DNA from: a virus
Strand: one strand, 5' to 3'
IMG/VR virus record: IMGVR_UViG_3300025168_000197
Span: 1-40,888 of that record
Length of the DNA: 40,888 nt
Shown: positions 25,312-34,706 of the stretch, piece by piece
Layout: every line of letters begins with the position of its first letter
Position numbering within the stretch: position 1 is the first letter of the stretch
Notes under the pieces: model-generated
Told to the model about the DNA's origin: nothing
The model's input: the letters and a program-made list of their open reading frames with translations, nothing else
Databases searched by the model: none
Translations under genes and position numbers: made by a program

Positions 25312-26924
25312 TAGACGTACTCAGTCCTTATAGTAAAGTTATTCAATTGAATAATCTCATTAAACCCAACGGTTATAGGGCTACTTATGTTGTCCACAGT
25401 TATAAACCTTGTCTGAGGCTCTTCTTGAAGGATAGTTTTAACCAAGTCTTGAGGATGAAAAGCTTGTCCAAAGTCGGTGTTATCAACATTGAAGTAATTT
25501 AAAACTAGAGATCTTACAGTGGATACTATCGCAGGAGCATTAAATTCAAATTTTCTATCTAAGGTTAAAGTTAGCTGAACATCTAAAGTTCTTATCAAAC
25601 CGTCAACAATTACCGGATCATCTGTAAGCATCTTCTGAGGTAAGATAGCCTCCAATAACTGTTTCTTATATTCAGGAGTTGCCGACCTTAACTGAGTGTC
25701 AGAGGCTTTTTCTAGAACAAAAACGTCAATAGTGTTTGCTGACGAGAAGGCTCTTCTTACACTAGCAGTAGCTTTTCCCGTAGATCCATAGTTAGAAATA
25801 AAGGTGTTTGCGAATGCTCTGTAGTCTGGAAGTGTAACGAGCCTGTCCTGAGACCTGAAGGTAAGAGGGGCATATCTTTTTGCTTTAGCCATAGACTCGG
25901 CATCAGCACCCCCTGTAGCAAGGCTAGTATTTTCAAGAGTTCCGGCTATGCCCACAGTTCCGTCTTCAGTTCCATTACTCGCAGTACCCTGGATAGGAAC
26001 ATTTATATAGCTCTCAGATATATTGCCCCTAGTACCTCCCCCTACTCGGTAGGATACTATGTATGAATCACCTACCGCAGGGGACATACCTACTGTATTA
26101 TCTCCAAACAGTATGGAAGCCTTAAAAGACCCATCAGTGGTAACTTGAAATACTTTGTCAGTAGCCCCAGAAGCAAAATAGATATTACTTTCTTCTTTGT
26201 ATATTCCCGCAGTAGACCCTAGCCCGTTTACAATTACTTGAGCACTTTTTTCTACGTAAGGAAATTGAGTTAAAGAAACACTCTTAATGCCGTCTACGCT
26301 TTGAAAAGTACCAGATTCAACAACTAATGACCCCTCCAACAATACTGAGCTAGTAACAGTGACTGGTTGAGAAGAACCTACAGGATCAAAGGTAAATACT
26401 AAATCATTAGAGGTATTGTCTAGATCTACAGTGCCATCGGTATTAACTTTGTATAAAGTGTAAGTTAACGCACCCCCATCCTCAGGCGAATTAACAGTAA
26501 AAGTTCTAGATGCCTCACCTACGGTAAGAGAACTGCATCCCACTACAGGAGAATCAAAGGATATCGTAGATTGCGCTGCGGCTGAGATAGGGCCTTTCAT
26601 TCTAACTCCAACAAGACCTAAAAGTTTCTTAACACTTGCTCTCTCCCTAGCAGTCCTGAGAAAGTTTTCGTTTGCAAGATAATCCGACTTATGAGACTGA
26701 ATGTGACCCACTGCTGCCATCAACTCTATTAGTAACATCCCAAAGTCCGACTCTGAGAAGTTATTATAATCTAAAGGAAAATTAGCTCTTGTATAAGCTA
26801 TTAAGTTATCTCTTAAAGTGGTATAATCAGAAGCAGCAAAGTCTATTAGCTTCTCCTTGTTATCTAAGTTTGAAGGGAGAAATTTTAAAAAATCCGATTT
26901 AACTGTTCCTGAAAATACTACCAT
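25311..26924 (-). CDS. 6: Baseplate wedge protein (T4 gp6 / baseplate J family)
   Basis: A 537-residue protein (T4 gp6 is 660) that forms the wedge ring around the hub. The N-terminal region has the family signature: ESDFGMLLIELMAAVGHIQS, YLANENFLRTARERASVKK, LLGLVGVRMKGPISA (residues 57-115). Toward the C-terminus are RYAPLTFRSQDRLVTLPDYR and FHPQDLVKTILQEEP, both typical of baseplate J proteins. The middle is a beta-rich insert. Its place between gp25 and the tail-protein-I-like gene is the conserved order in contractile injection systems. Confidence 0.88.
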   Translation of the reverse strand: MVVFSGTVKSDFLKFLPSNLDNKEKLIDFAASDYTTLRDNLIAYTRANFPLDYNNFSESDFGMLLIELMAAVGHIQSHKSDYLANENFLRTARERASVKKLLGLVGVRMKGPISAAAQSTISFDSPVVGCSSLTVGEASRTFTVNSPEDGGALTYTLYKVNTDGTVDLDNTSNDLVFTFDPVGSSQPVTVTSSVLLEGSLVVESGTFQSVDGIKSVSLTQFPYVEKSAQVIVNGLGSTAGIYKEESNIYFASGATDKVFQVTTDGSFKASILFGDNTVGMSPAVGDSYIVSYRVGGGTRGNISESYINVPIQGTASNGTEDGTVGIAGTLENTSLATGGADAESMAKAKRYAPLTFRSQDRLVTLPDYRAFANTFISNYGSTGKATASVRRAFSSANTIDVFVLEKASDTQLRSATPEYKKQLLEAILPQKMLTDDPVIVDGLIRTLDVQLTLTLDRKFEFNAPAIVSTVRSLVLNYFNVDNTDFGQAFHPQDLVKTILQEEPQTRFITVDNISSPITVGFNEIIQLNNFTIRTEYV

Positions 26925-27367
26925 TATATTCTTACTCCCACGCCAAAGTTACTATTCTTTACATCCCTAAGGGAGCAAAACAGTTTAACTTCAATATTAA
27001 ACTGTTTCGTTTCAAACACCTGTAACTTTCCTATGTTAATTGCTCGTAAGTATTTACGGAACGAGGTCTCAATCTCTTCTTTAATAAGCCTAAAAGTTAC
27101 TTCATCCATAGGCTCCATTAAGAATTTTCTCAAATTACACCCATAGTCAGGTAGCATAAATCTCTCCCCTCTCTCGGTCCTCACAAGGCTTCTGATGGAG
27201 GATGTAACGATGGTTAAGCCAGAAGACTTGGAGAAATAACCGTTGCCAGGAGAGGCTTGAGGAGGGTAATTAAATCCATATACTTTAGAGTCTTTAAGAG
27301 TAGCATCCCTTAAAGCTTTAGGAGGTATTAACTTACCGTAAGTAGTTGTAGAAGTAGGAATAGCCAT
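26924..27367 (-). CDS. 25: Baseplate wedge protein (T4 gp25 / gpW family)
   Basis: A 147-residue protein (T4 gp25 is 132). It carries the gp25/GPW family core SSIRSLVRTERGERFMLPDYGCNLRKF as a continuous block (about residues 56-82), then LMEPMDEVTFRLIKEEIETS and a terminal beta-strand pair. gp25 links the wedge to the first sheath ring and triggers sheath assembly. The gene order spike, LamG protein, gp25, gp6 fits the conserved baseplate set. Its leader shares an 18-bp stretch with that of the gene starting at 35897. Confidence 0.92.
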   Translation of the reverse strand: MAIPTSTTTYGKLIPPKALRDATLKDSKVYGFNYPPQASPGNGYFSKSSGLTIVTSSIRSLVRTERGERFMLPDYGCNLRKFLMEPMDEVTFRLIKEEIETSFRKYLRAINIGKLQVFETKQFNIEVKLFCSLRDVKNSNFGVGVRI

Positions 27368-27380
27368 AATTAAATACCTG
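27363..27380. repeat. 18-bp sequence at a gene junction (copy 1)
   Basis: GCCATAATTAAATACCTG is found identically at 35893-35910. In both copies it spans the end of one gene (Gly-Ile-stop), a 2-nt spacer and the ATG-GC start of the next (gp25 here). On the coding strand it reads CAGGTATTTAATTATGGC. Confidence 0.8.
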
Positions 27381-30000
27381 ACACAGCAATGTTCTTAAAG
27401 AAGGCTTTAGATGCAGTGTAGTTAATCTCTACCTCAGAACTTGTAAGAGGTCTAGAGTACATCTTCACGCTGCCAACATGCCCCTTAAGGCCGCTGACCT
27501 TTCCTCCATATTCCCCTCCCATAAAGTTTCCATTAGGATTTCCATCAGTATATCCTCCTCCAATAATCCAAGGAGTAAAGAAATCGTCAAGCTCTGGTCC
27601 TAATTTAGAAGCAGCCACAGAAGACTCACTTACATAAGCACTGTTATACCTAAATGAGTTGTCTTGGAATACAGAAGGGATTTTGGGAGTTTTCTTATCT
27701 GGTGAGATACCAAAAACTCCTTCATAGCTTGAAGTAGCAATAGAGACTCCATCTAAGTAGTAATTAATTGAATTGTTTAGAGGGTCTAAGGACAACACGA
27801 TATGACAAAACTCATCCTCACAAGAAGACAAACTAACTCCATTTAAGGTGCTAGAAACGGGAACAGTCATACCCAACCAAGAAGAAGTAGAGTTACACAC
27901 GTCAACCGCCCTAGAGTTTATGAATCCGGCACTAGAACTATCGAAAGATAACGTAGGTGCTAGGACAAGAACGGAGTCATTATACAAGTTGTCGGCAGGC
28001 AAATTGGAAGGAAGAGTTTTTTGAGTAAACCTTCGATCCCTAGTAAATCCAAAAATTAACCCGTTAGTAGTTGTTAAGTTATTATCAAAGGACAGGTTAA
28101 GTATATCTGCCTGAGCGTCTGCACCCTCCTTTAGGCCCGTATTTTCGTTAGCCAACAATAACCTATACAGCCCCGAAGCGTCTGCCCCTAAGTCGTAAGA
28201 AGAGAAGGCCGGTATATGCACCCAGGATTCAAACGTAGCACCTTGTCTAGTATAAAGAAGGTCTTGAAACTCTGCTACAGGAGGAAGTTTAATATAGCTT
28301 CCTACACTACTTATGACAGACACTTCCGAGTTGCTAATCTTTGCCACACCCTCTAGGTAAGGAACTCCCAAACCTAAATTAAAGGTAGAGGAAGTATCCC
28401 CTACTAATTGGGCATTATGTGACTCCCCCGTAGGAGCACCGTTAAATACTCCATAATCAATACCGTTAGTCTCAGACAACTTTACTGATAACAAATTGTA
28501 AAGAGCAAGTAAACGATTTTCAGATATAGGCTCATTAATTGAGACGTTACCTTCCGAGTCAGGTTCTTCGCTATGTATAATAGAAGCTTTTCCGATTCTA
28601 TTTATCAGTAAATGATTTAGAGAGATCCGACTATCGTTGTCGATCTGCTGGGTGAACTTTGTTTCCAAAGGCAACACACACGAATCTACATCATCTTGTT
28701 TTAAAGTTATCTGTCGCTGCTGCTCCACATCAAAAAGAAAGTTAACGCCCTCTAGGTAAGAGAAGTCGTTTACAGGAATATTTCCTGGAGGGTAGACCTG
28801 TCCTCGACCATAAATGTTAGGAAGCTTAACCGCGAGTTCTATTTGCTTTTTTCTTTTGTTTATTGGAATTCTGAACTGAGATGTCTCAGAAATCATAACC
28901 TGCCGACTATTGTCTATTAAAGCTTGCGAGGATCCACTATTTATAAAATCATTTAACTGGCCCGATAAATCATACAGCCTTCTGTTTTTCTGACCAATAA
29001 TGTCCTGCAAGGGGATGTCTTGAGAATAGTAAGGATCTAAGAAAGAAGAGTCATCTATATTATTGGGATCAAAAATGGTGTTAAAATATCCGTCAAGATC
29101 ATCAACAGTGGTAGGCAGACCCTTACCACCCAAGTTAGGATCAAACTCAAGCTTCCAGGCATCACTATTTTCTACGGAAGGCTTTCTAGCTTGTAGCTCT
29201 ATGAGGGCTGGCTGTAATCCCTCGGTCTGGGAGTCGTAGTATAGTCCGTCTACCGAAAGTATAAATTTTCCACTTCTAGACTGGGGTGGTCCTGCCGTTA
29301 GTCGGAACACCTCTTCAACTACCCCTTCAGCTACGGAAGTATCCACCTTCGGCTCCAAAGAAGGATCTAGTATCCGATTAGAAATCTCGTCATCAATAAG
29401 CTTAAGAGAAGCTACAGCACTTGCTTGAAAATTTAAAGCATCCAGACTGGACTGGATGCCTGCGGAATATTTGGCAAGTCTAATCCCATCTGCTGTCTCC
29501 GAATCAACTTTATCGACAGAGTTCCCACCAGAAAACTTTAAAAGTTCTAGGTAGTTATCCATACACTCTTTAAGAGATTCCGCTTGGGCTTGAGTGGCCT
29601 GAACATTATTATAAATCTGAGAACCCGTGGTTATGGCAGAATTCACGTTAGACACTAAATCCCCCAAGGAAAACTCAGAGTCTTCTTCCGCAGCGTCAGC
29701 ACCCAATTTTGATGACGAAGACGTTAACGTATACTTTCCAGAATCCCCGGCAAATTCGGATATCCCCAAATCAGCCCTTATTTTAGCTTCTTCTTTTTTA
29801 GTGACTGCTTCTGATTTATCCTTGGCATCATCTATCTTAGATCTCATAGGAATTAAGACATCCATAGGGATTAAGCTTAAAGCTTCTTTACCTAAGTTCA
29901 TCAAGCAGCTAGGAACACCAAACGTAGTGCCTAGAGCATTAATTACGGATCCACTTCTACCCGTAGCCTCAGCAAATGTTTTAATATCAAATTTAACCAT
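27370..30000 (-). CDS. Baseplate-region protein with C-terminal LamG/concanavalin-like domain
   Basis: An 876-residue protein between the spike and gp25, where I know of no single standard gene. The N-terminal 200 residues are largely helical with a coiled-coil stretch (NVQATQAQAESLKECMDNYL) and a basic/acidic mix. The central part has KFILSVDGLYYDSQ and a polar region with RIPINKRKKQIELAVKLPN. The C-terminal third (about residues 585-868) reads like a LamG/concanavalin domain: ATFESWVHIP, CHIVLSLDPLNNSINYYLDG, then HVGSVKMYSRPLTSSEVEINY. Such folds bind sugars, so it could act in surface recognition or as a trimer-forming baseplate part. Confidence 0.65.
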   Translation of the reverse strand: MVKFDIKTFAEATGRSGSVINALGTTFGVPSCLMNLGKEALSLIPMDVLIPMRSKIDDAKDKSEAVTKKEEAKIRADLGISEFAGDSGKYTLTSSSSKLGADAAEEDSEFSLGDLVSNVNSAITTGSQIYNNVQATQAQAESLKECMDNYLELLKFSGGNSVDKVDSETADGIRLAKYSAGIQSSLDALNFQASAVASLKLIDDEISNRILDPSLEPKVDTSVAEGVVEEVFRLTAGPPQSRSGKFILSVDGLYYDSQTEGLQPALIELQARKPSVENSDAWKLEFDPNLGGKGLPTTVDDLDGYFNTIFDPNNIDDSSFLDPYYSQDIPLQDIIGQKNRRLYDLSGQLNDFINSGSSQALIDNSRQVMISETSQFRIPINKRKKQIELAVKLPNIYGRGQVYPPGNIPVNDFSYLEGVNFLFDVEQQRQITLKQDDVDSCVLPLETKFTQQIDNDSRISLNHLLINRIGKASIIHSEEPDSEGNVSINEPISENRLLALYNLLSVKLSETNGIDYGVFNGAPTGESHNAQLVGDTSSTFNLGLGVPYLEGVAKISNSEVSVISSVGSYIKLPPVAEFQDLLYTRQGATFESWVHIPAFSSYDLGADASGLYRLLLANENTGLKEGADAQADILNLSFDNNLTTTNGLIFGFTRDRRFTQKTLPSNLPADNLYNDSVLVLAPTLSFDSSSAGFINSRAVDVCNSTSSWLGMTVPVSSTLNGVSLSSCEDEFCHIVLSLDPLNNSINYYLDGVSIATSSYEGVFGISPDKKTPKIPSVFQDNSFRYNSAYVSESSVAASKLGPELDDFFTPWIIGGGYTDGNPNGNFMGGEYGGKVSGLKGHVGSVKMYSRPLTSSEVEINYTASKAFFKNIAVSGI

Positions 30001-30002
30001 TG

Positions 30003-31097
30003 TTATTCGGAGTAATCATTTAAGTCGTTATCAGTGTGAGCACCTAAGGTTGGTACAGGAGAGGAGTTACCAGAATTTAAGTGAATTTGACTGCCATCAG
30101 CATTAACATTGCCACCACCACTACTTAATATAGAGGTATCAGAACTAGACTCCATATTTAATGAGCCGTTGGCCTTAATGTTAACATCCTGCCCTTCCAA
30201 ATTTAAGTTACCATCTGATCTAAGGTTGATAGACGTTGTAGAATCTATAGTGATAGATCCGTCTTCTAGTATTTGGATTCTAGCTTTTGGAGTAGTTATG
30301 AATATTCTTCCGTCTTCATTAAGATCCCCGGTGTCTGCATTTGCGGCAATAGACACATCTCCGTTTTCACTTCTTAGATAAATACCTCCCCACTTCCTAC
30401 AAGGCTGCTTTCCATTAGGCCAGTAATCCTCAGAGGGTGTTTGTGCGTTTACGCCTGTAGATCTGTTTTCTATAGTTAAATCAAGTCCGTCTACTACGTG
30501 AAGGTCCATACTTGAACCTCGTGCTTCATATAGTTGCGGTCCTTCCGTGGAGGTTTTAATGCTCCTAGAAGAAAACATTTTATCCGCATCTCCTTTAAGG
30601 GTTATGCCATCACCATGCTGATTCTGCATAACAACAGCCTCTACATCTGGGGAATCGTCAAGTCCTACCTTTTTACCTTTCTCACTGATTAAGTTTACTG
30701 ACCCAATGGGGGCTAAAGGGGCCGGTCTATTGTTTCTTGTGATCTCTAAACCCACACCCGCTTGATTCTGATACTTTACCTTTACGGCTCTTCCGCTGTC
30801 ATCAAAGGTTTTGTCTGAGTTTTTTATCGACGCAAATCCCGGAACCTTTAATATCTGATCTTCTAAATTAGTGCTTACTATTGTAGAGTGATAATAGTAT
30901 TCCCCTGATATTTCGTCATGGCAAGCTAGTATGACATCCCCATACAAAGGCAAAGCCAGTAACCCTCCCCCATTAACCCTATACATGGGAGAAGTGTATA
31001 TAACGGGAACTTCCAGTTTTGATACTTTATCAAACACCGCATAGAATACATTTCCGATTTGCTTCTTACCTACTATTCCTTTTACTGTGTTTAACAT
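30003..31097 (-). CDS. Central baseplate spike (gp5/VgrG-like), no lysozyme domain
   Basis: A 364-residue protein. Residues 1-80 fit the OB-fold base of gp5/gp45-type spikes (GKKQIGNVFYAVFDK, YGDVILACHD). Residues 240-345 are an alternating-strand stretch (IQILEDGSITIDSTTSINL, LNLEGQDVNIKANGSLNME) of the kind that winds into a trimeric beta-helix needle. T4 gp5 contains a lysozyme domain between the two parts; none is visible here, as in Mu gp45 or P2 gpV. The free end would receive the PAAR tip encoded at 10460-11296. It lies just after the large hub gene, matching the hub-spike order of other phages. Confidence 0.85.
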   Translation of the reverse strand: MLNTVKGIVGKKQIGNVFYAVFDKVSKLEVPVIYTSPMYRVNGGGLLALPLYGDVILACHDEISGEYYYHSTIVSTNLEDQILKVPGFASIKNSDKTFDDSGRAVKVKYQNQAGVGLEITRNNRPAPLAPIGSVNLISEKGKKVGLDDSPDVEAVVMQNQHGDGITLKGDADKMFSSRSIKTSTEGPQLYEARGSSMDLHVVDGLDLTIENRSTGVNAQTPSEDYWPNGKQPCRKWGGIYLRSENGDVSIAANADTGDLNEDGRIFITTPKARIQILEDGSITIDSTTSINLRSDGNLNLEGQDVNIKANGSLNMESSSDTSILSSGGGNVNADGSQIHLNSGNSSPVPTLGAHTDNDLNDYSE

Positions 31098-31100
31098 AAT

Positions 31101-34100
31101 TTATTCTTGTATCTGATCTATTAGCTTCCTCAAAGCCGCTATCTCCTTATCGTCTCCATTCAACCTCTTTTGCTTTGCTCTAGGTGACAGTAGGTAGAAG
31201 GGATCTACGTTATTAAAATTAATGTCTGTTCTGCCATCGCCAAACTCATAGACAAGAGCCAACTTATTATATAATTTGTTACTCTCATGACTAACGTAAT
31301 CCACAGTTTCGGAGATGCCTTGATCTATGTAGGAAACATACTTCTCTAATTTAGCACCGACCATGTTGCTGATACCTTCCTTTTTGTTTAGTTCTTCGAT
31401 TCGCTTCTGAGACTTTATTGCTTCGGCTTCTCTCTGTGCTTTTGCCGCATTTTCACGGCTAGGTTTAACATTTGAAAAGCCCGAATACTTACTTTCTATC
31501 TCTACTACCATGGACTCTAGGCCCTCCTTAACATACGCAAGAGTGCTTTTACCCTCAGTGCCGGTGCTTTCAAAACCATCTCGTATGAGAAATAATGAGG
31601 TTGATATCTCAGAAGAAGAAATTACATGCTTCCACCCATGAACATTGTAGTTGCCAGCGTAAGGTGCCAAATGCCTAATATCAGAATCAGAACCTATGAC
31701 CCCTCCAGTCATGCCCAGCAAACCACAAGACTTTCCAATAAAAAGTTTGTGATTAAAGAAAGGAAGGGTTTTGGCCTTAACTTCAACAACCTGCTGAATG
31801 TAACGATCCATGACATCTTTTCTTACGTTAGTAAGTCTTTGTACAGGAGAGATAATTTTATATTCAGCCTTAGCAGACTCCTTAAGAGTATCCATTCTCT
31901 TAGTGGTTAACAAAAGACTTACTATGTCATAAATCTGGACTTTAGCTAGTTCAGGAAACTTGTTGGATACAATAAGATCCGCTAGAGTCTTAGATAATTG
32001 ATTCTTAACTTGTGGATTAGTTTCCAAAGCTACTCTATATTCAGCATCAGTTTCCGCCCCTGTGGAATCTAAAAGTTTTCTAATTTCCTCCCTTCCCATT
32101 AATTTATTAGCAACACGTTCAGTTGAAGCAATTCTAGTAGTACCTATTATTTGCTTGTCTATCTCAGGACGTATCAGCATATTATGCAGGGAAGAAATAT
32201 ATTTTTTAGTGGAGTACTTTAAAGACACAACATTAGGGTTTTCAATGTTATGCTTTAGCAGTAAGTCACTCTTTGTAAAATCAAATTTTTGTGACTTAGC
32301 TAGCTGCATTGCTAAGGATTCTTCAGGTATTGTATCATTACTCTCAAAAGAGGAAACTCTGCTTGACACCTTAAGTTGGAAAAGGTCAGCAAACTCTGAC
32401 CTGTACTCTTGGTAGTTTCCTTCCGATAAAGTCTTCCATATTTTTAAATTAGTCCCATCCCCTTTTCTCTTCATACTATTAGAAGGCATATAATCATTTA
32501 AGTATAGGCAATTCCTTATTCTTCTTATGTCACCAAAAACAAACGCAGAACTATTAGAGTCACTTATTATTTTATACTTTTTCCATAAATTTAGAACTTT
32601 CAAATCAGTCTCTTCATAAAAATCAAACTCAACAGATTTTGGATCAGCGACGAACTTAAATCCAAAGCCCGGTTCGTCCCGTAACCCCGCAGCGAATCTT
32701 GATAAGGGGGATAGTAACGGACTGAACCCACTAACTTTACCATCTGAGTAAGGGTTAGTAACATTCATATTAAGAGTGATACTAGGAGTGCTTTCAGCCT
32801 TTTCCTGCGAGAGGGAGGGTTGCTCCATAGTTGCATCTAAACTAGATTGTTGATTGACAGGTTTATCTTCTCGAAGATATCCCAAATTGTCAGGGGTAGG
32901 GGCTAGTGATTTCGCAGCCTCCTTCTTCTTTTCCTCTGTATATTCTTCGGTATTGCCTGATCCATCCTCGTTCATGCCTTCAGGCTTGCCGTCAGACATT
33001 AGCGAATCAAAAGCCCTACGTGTAGCCTCGGAGTATTCTGGGGCTACGTCCCCGGTCTCAACATTAATAAAAGGTACAATTTTCGGATCTACAGAACCTT
33101 CACCTTTAAAGTAGGCATTAAGTTCCCCTACGACAAGAGCGTAGAATTGTGATTGTGGCAGTGTTAGAGTGCTTGCTAGCGGAACTGGGGGTGGATCGTA
33201 GTTACCTTGTACATCATACCTAACAGCATTCACAAGGTAAGAATACCTTTCGCTAGCATCAACATCATTTAAAAACTCTCTCCACGCCGACCGAATCTCC
33301 TGTGCTTGTTCCCGAAAAGAAGGTTCTAGAGAGTTAGCCTCTGTAGAGGATTCTACTGGTGATAGTGAAGGCGTGAGAGGTTTAACGGGAGCCTTGCTAT
33401 TAATATTATCATCTATCTGATAGTTTATACCAAGTTGTAGTAACTTTTGATTTGAAGGCACATCTAATATTTTTGTTGAGTCTCCTTTTAGTGCGTTAGG
33501 TTGATATGCAATAAGTTCCCCCATCTCATGCTCAAAGGCTACTACCGCATTACCTGGGCGGGAAGTGACCGCACCAATATAGTTCTTTAATAAAGATCTA
33601 ATAGGTTTATCTGCGTTAAGTAAAAATCCTTGCGAGCTACCACCGGGGTGATGAGCAACCACTTTTTCCCCCTCAGCATAAGTGGTTTTCATAGGTAAAG
33701 ACTCTATTGCTTCTGCCCTATGAAAAGACTTTGCACTATAAACTTGACTGAACTTTTTAAGGGTACCTCCGTAACCCATCTCCTTTTCAAAAGTACCGTC
33801 CCAGACTTTCAAACTGTTTATATTGGCAACAAAAGTAGCGGACACTTTTCTTACATTAGCATCATCATTAGATAATGTAGCCGCAGCCAGATTCATAACG
33901 TGAGGACCGTCCCAATTTTTAATATCGTCTCCAACACCAAAAGCAAAGTAATACGTATTGCTCTTTTTAAGATCCGCAAACATATCATCAAGGCTATCAG
34001 ACTCTCCCAAGAAAGAGAAGTTACCTGTCTCGGATAAAGTAGCCTGACTACTAATTAAATTAAGTCTTTCGTATTCCTGTAAGTGCCTTAAAGTATCTAA

Positions 34101-34409
34101 CTCTGTTTTAATTCTGATAGCTCCCGGCTCGTCATCAAGGAGAAGGAACTCAATCAATTTGGAGGTCTCAACAAAACTCAAGACCACTTTAGAAGGATCA
34201 TTTCCTTTATTCATACCAAAGGAATACTCAAATCTCTCCAAACCTTCGTTACTATTAGGACTTGCGATAAAACTATCATTTAACTCCTTAGGACTAAGTT
34301 TCGATACCGCAGACGTAAAACTAGACACCTTGGTATTGGAGAAAAACAACTGTTCTATAGCTATCCTAGACTTAGTTATAAAAACATTAGCAGTAAATAC
34401 CCTAGACAT
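31101..34409 (-). CDS. Large putative baseplate hub protein
   Basis: A 1102-residue protein between the LysM-like gene and the spike gene. In Mu, P2 and type VI-like systems this slot is occupied by the hub (gp27/gp44/gpD). Segments at about residues 875-955 look hub-like (VVEVKAKTLPFFNHKLFIGK, GVIGSDSDIRHLAPYAGNY). The centre carries a long polar linker with many Glu/Ser/Pro residues, and an Ala/Glu/Lys helix (ENAAKAQREAEAIKSQKRIE) lies near the C-terminus. T4 gp27 is only 391 residues, so if it is the hub it has large insertions. The call is mostly from gene order. Its start overlaps the LysM-like gene stop (TAATG). Confidence 0.55.
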   Translation of the reverse strand: MSRVFTANVFITKSRIAIEQLFFSNTKVSSFTSAVSKLSPKELNDSFIASPNSNEGLERFEYSFGMNKGNDPSKVVLSFVETSKLIEFLLLDDEPGAIRIKTELDTLRHLQEYERLNLISSQATLSETGNFSFLGESDSLDDMFADLKKSNTYYFAFGVGDDIKNWDGPHVMNLAAATLSNDDANVRKVSATFVANINSLKVWDGTFEKEMGYGGTLKKFSQVYSAKSFHRAEAIESLPMKTTYAEGEKVVAHHPGGSSQGFLLNADKPIRSLLKNYIGAVTSRPGNAVVAFEHEMGELIAYQPNALKGDSTKILDVPSNQKLLQLGINYQIDDNINSKAPVKPLTPSLSPVESSTEANSLEPSFREQAQEIRSAWREFLNDVDASERYSYLVNAVRYDVQGNYDPPPVPLASTLTLPQSQFYALVVGELNAYFKGEGSVDPKIVPFINVETGDVAPEYSEATRRAFDSLMSDGKPEGMNEDGSGNTEEYTEEKKKEAAKSLAPTPDNLGYLREDKPVNQQSSLDATMEQPSLSQEKAESTPSITLNMNVTNPYSDGKVSGFSPLLSPLSRFAAGLRDEPGFGFKFVADPKSVEFDFYEETDLKVLNLWKKYKIISDSNSSAFVFGDIRRIRNCLYLNDYMPSNSMKRKGDGTNLKIWKTLSEGNYQEYRSEFADLFQLKVSSRVSSFESNDTIPEESLAMQLAKSQKFDFTKSDLLLKHNIENPNVVSLKYSTKKYISSLHNMLIRPEIDKQIIGTTRIASTERVANKLMGREEIRKLLDSTGAETDAEYRVALETNPQVKNQLSKTLADLIVSNKFPELAKVQIYDIVSLLLTTKRMDTLKESAKAEYKIISPVQRLTNVRKDVMDRYIQQVVEVKAKTLPFFNHKLFIGKSCGLLGMTGGVIGSDSDIRHLAPYAGNYNVHGWKHVISSSEISTSLFLIRDGFESTGTEGKSTLAYVKEGLESMVVEIESKYSGFSNVKPSRENAAKAQREAEAIKSQKRIEELNKKEGISNMVGAKLEKYVSYIDQGISETVDYVSHESNKLYNKLALVYEFGDGRTDINFNNVDPFYLLSPRAKQKRLNGDDKEIAALRKLIDQIQE

Positions 34410-34702
34410 TATACGAGGTCCACTATTGTTATTCTATCTCCAGCATTAAGCTGTTGAAATGGATCCGAGATATTATTAGCCCATAGTATAACCCAATCAA
34501 AAGTGGGGGTGCCATAGAATAAATCTGCTATTAAATCTGCTCGATGCTCAAACCCTGGAGGTATAGTTCCGACTCTTCGCGGTGCAGAATTTAATTGTGC
34601 AAGCGTCAACTCAAAAGTAGCGGAGTTAAGAGAGGATGCTACCTTTTTATCTTTAAAGGTTTTGTCTGTAATACCCACACTTAAATGATTATTATACTTC
34701 AT
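34409..34702 (-). CDS. LysM-like baseplate protein (T4 gp53 / P2 gpX-like)
   Basis: A 97-residue protein. After a polar N-terminus, residues 51-97 form one LysM-like unit: FEHRADLIADLFYGTPTFDW, VILWANNISDPFQQL and NAGDRITIVDL. T4 gp53 and the short tail protein X of P2/Mu-type phages have this D-x-I-[AS]-x-x-x-YG-x-P-x-x-[DW]-W then N-x-[IL]-x-DPF pattern and clamp wedge or hub parts. Placement between the tube-like protein and the hub agrees with that role. Confidence 0.78.
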   Translation of the reverse strand: MKYNNHLSVGITDKTFKDKKVASSLNSATFELTLAQLNSAPRRVGTIPPGFEHRADLIADLFYGTPTFDWVILWANNISDPFQQLNAGDRITIVDLV

Positions 34703-34706
34703 TAGT

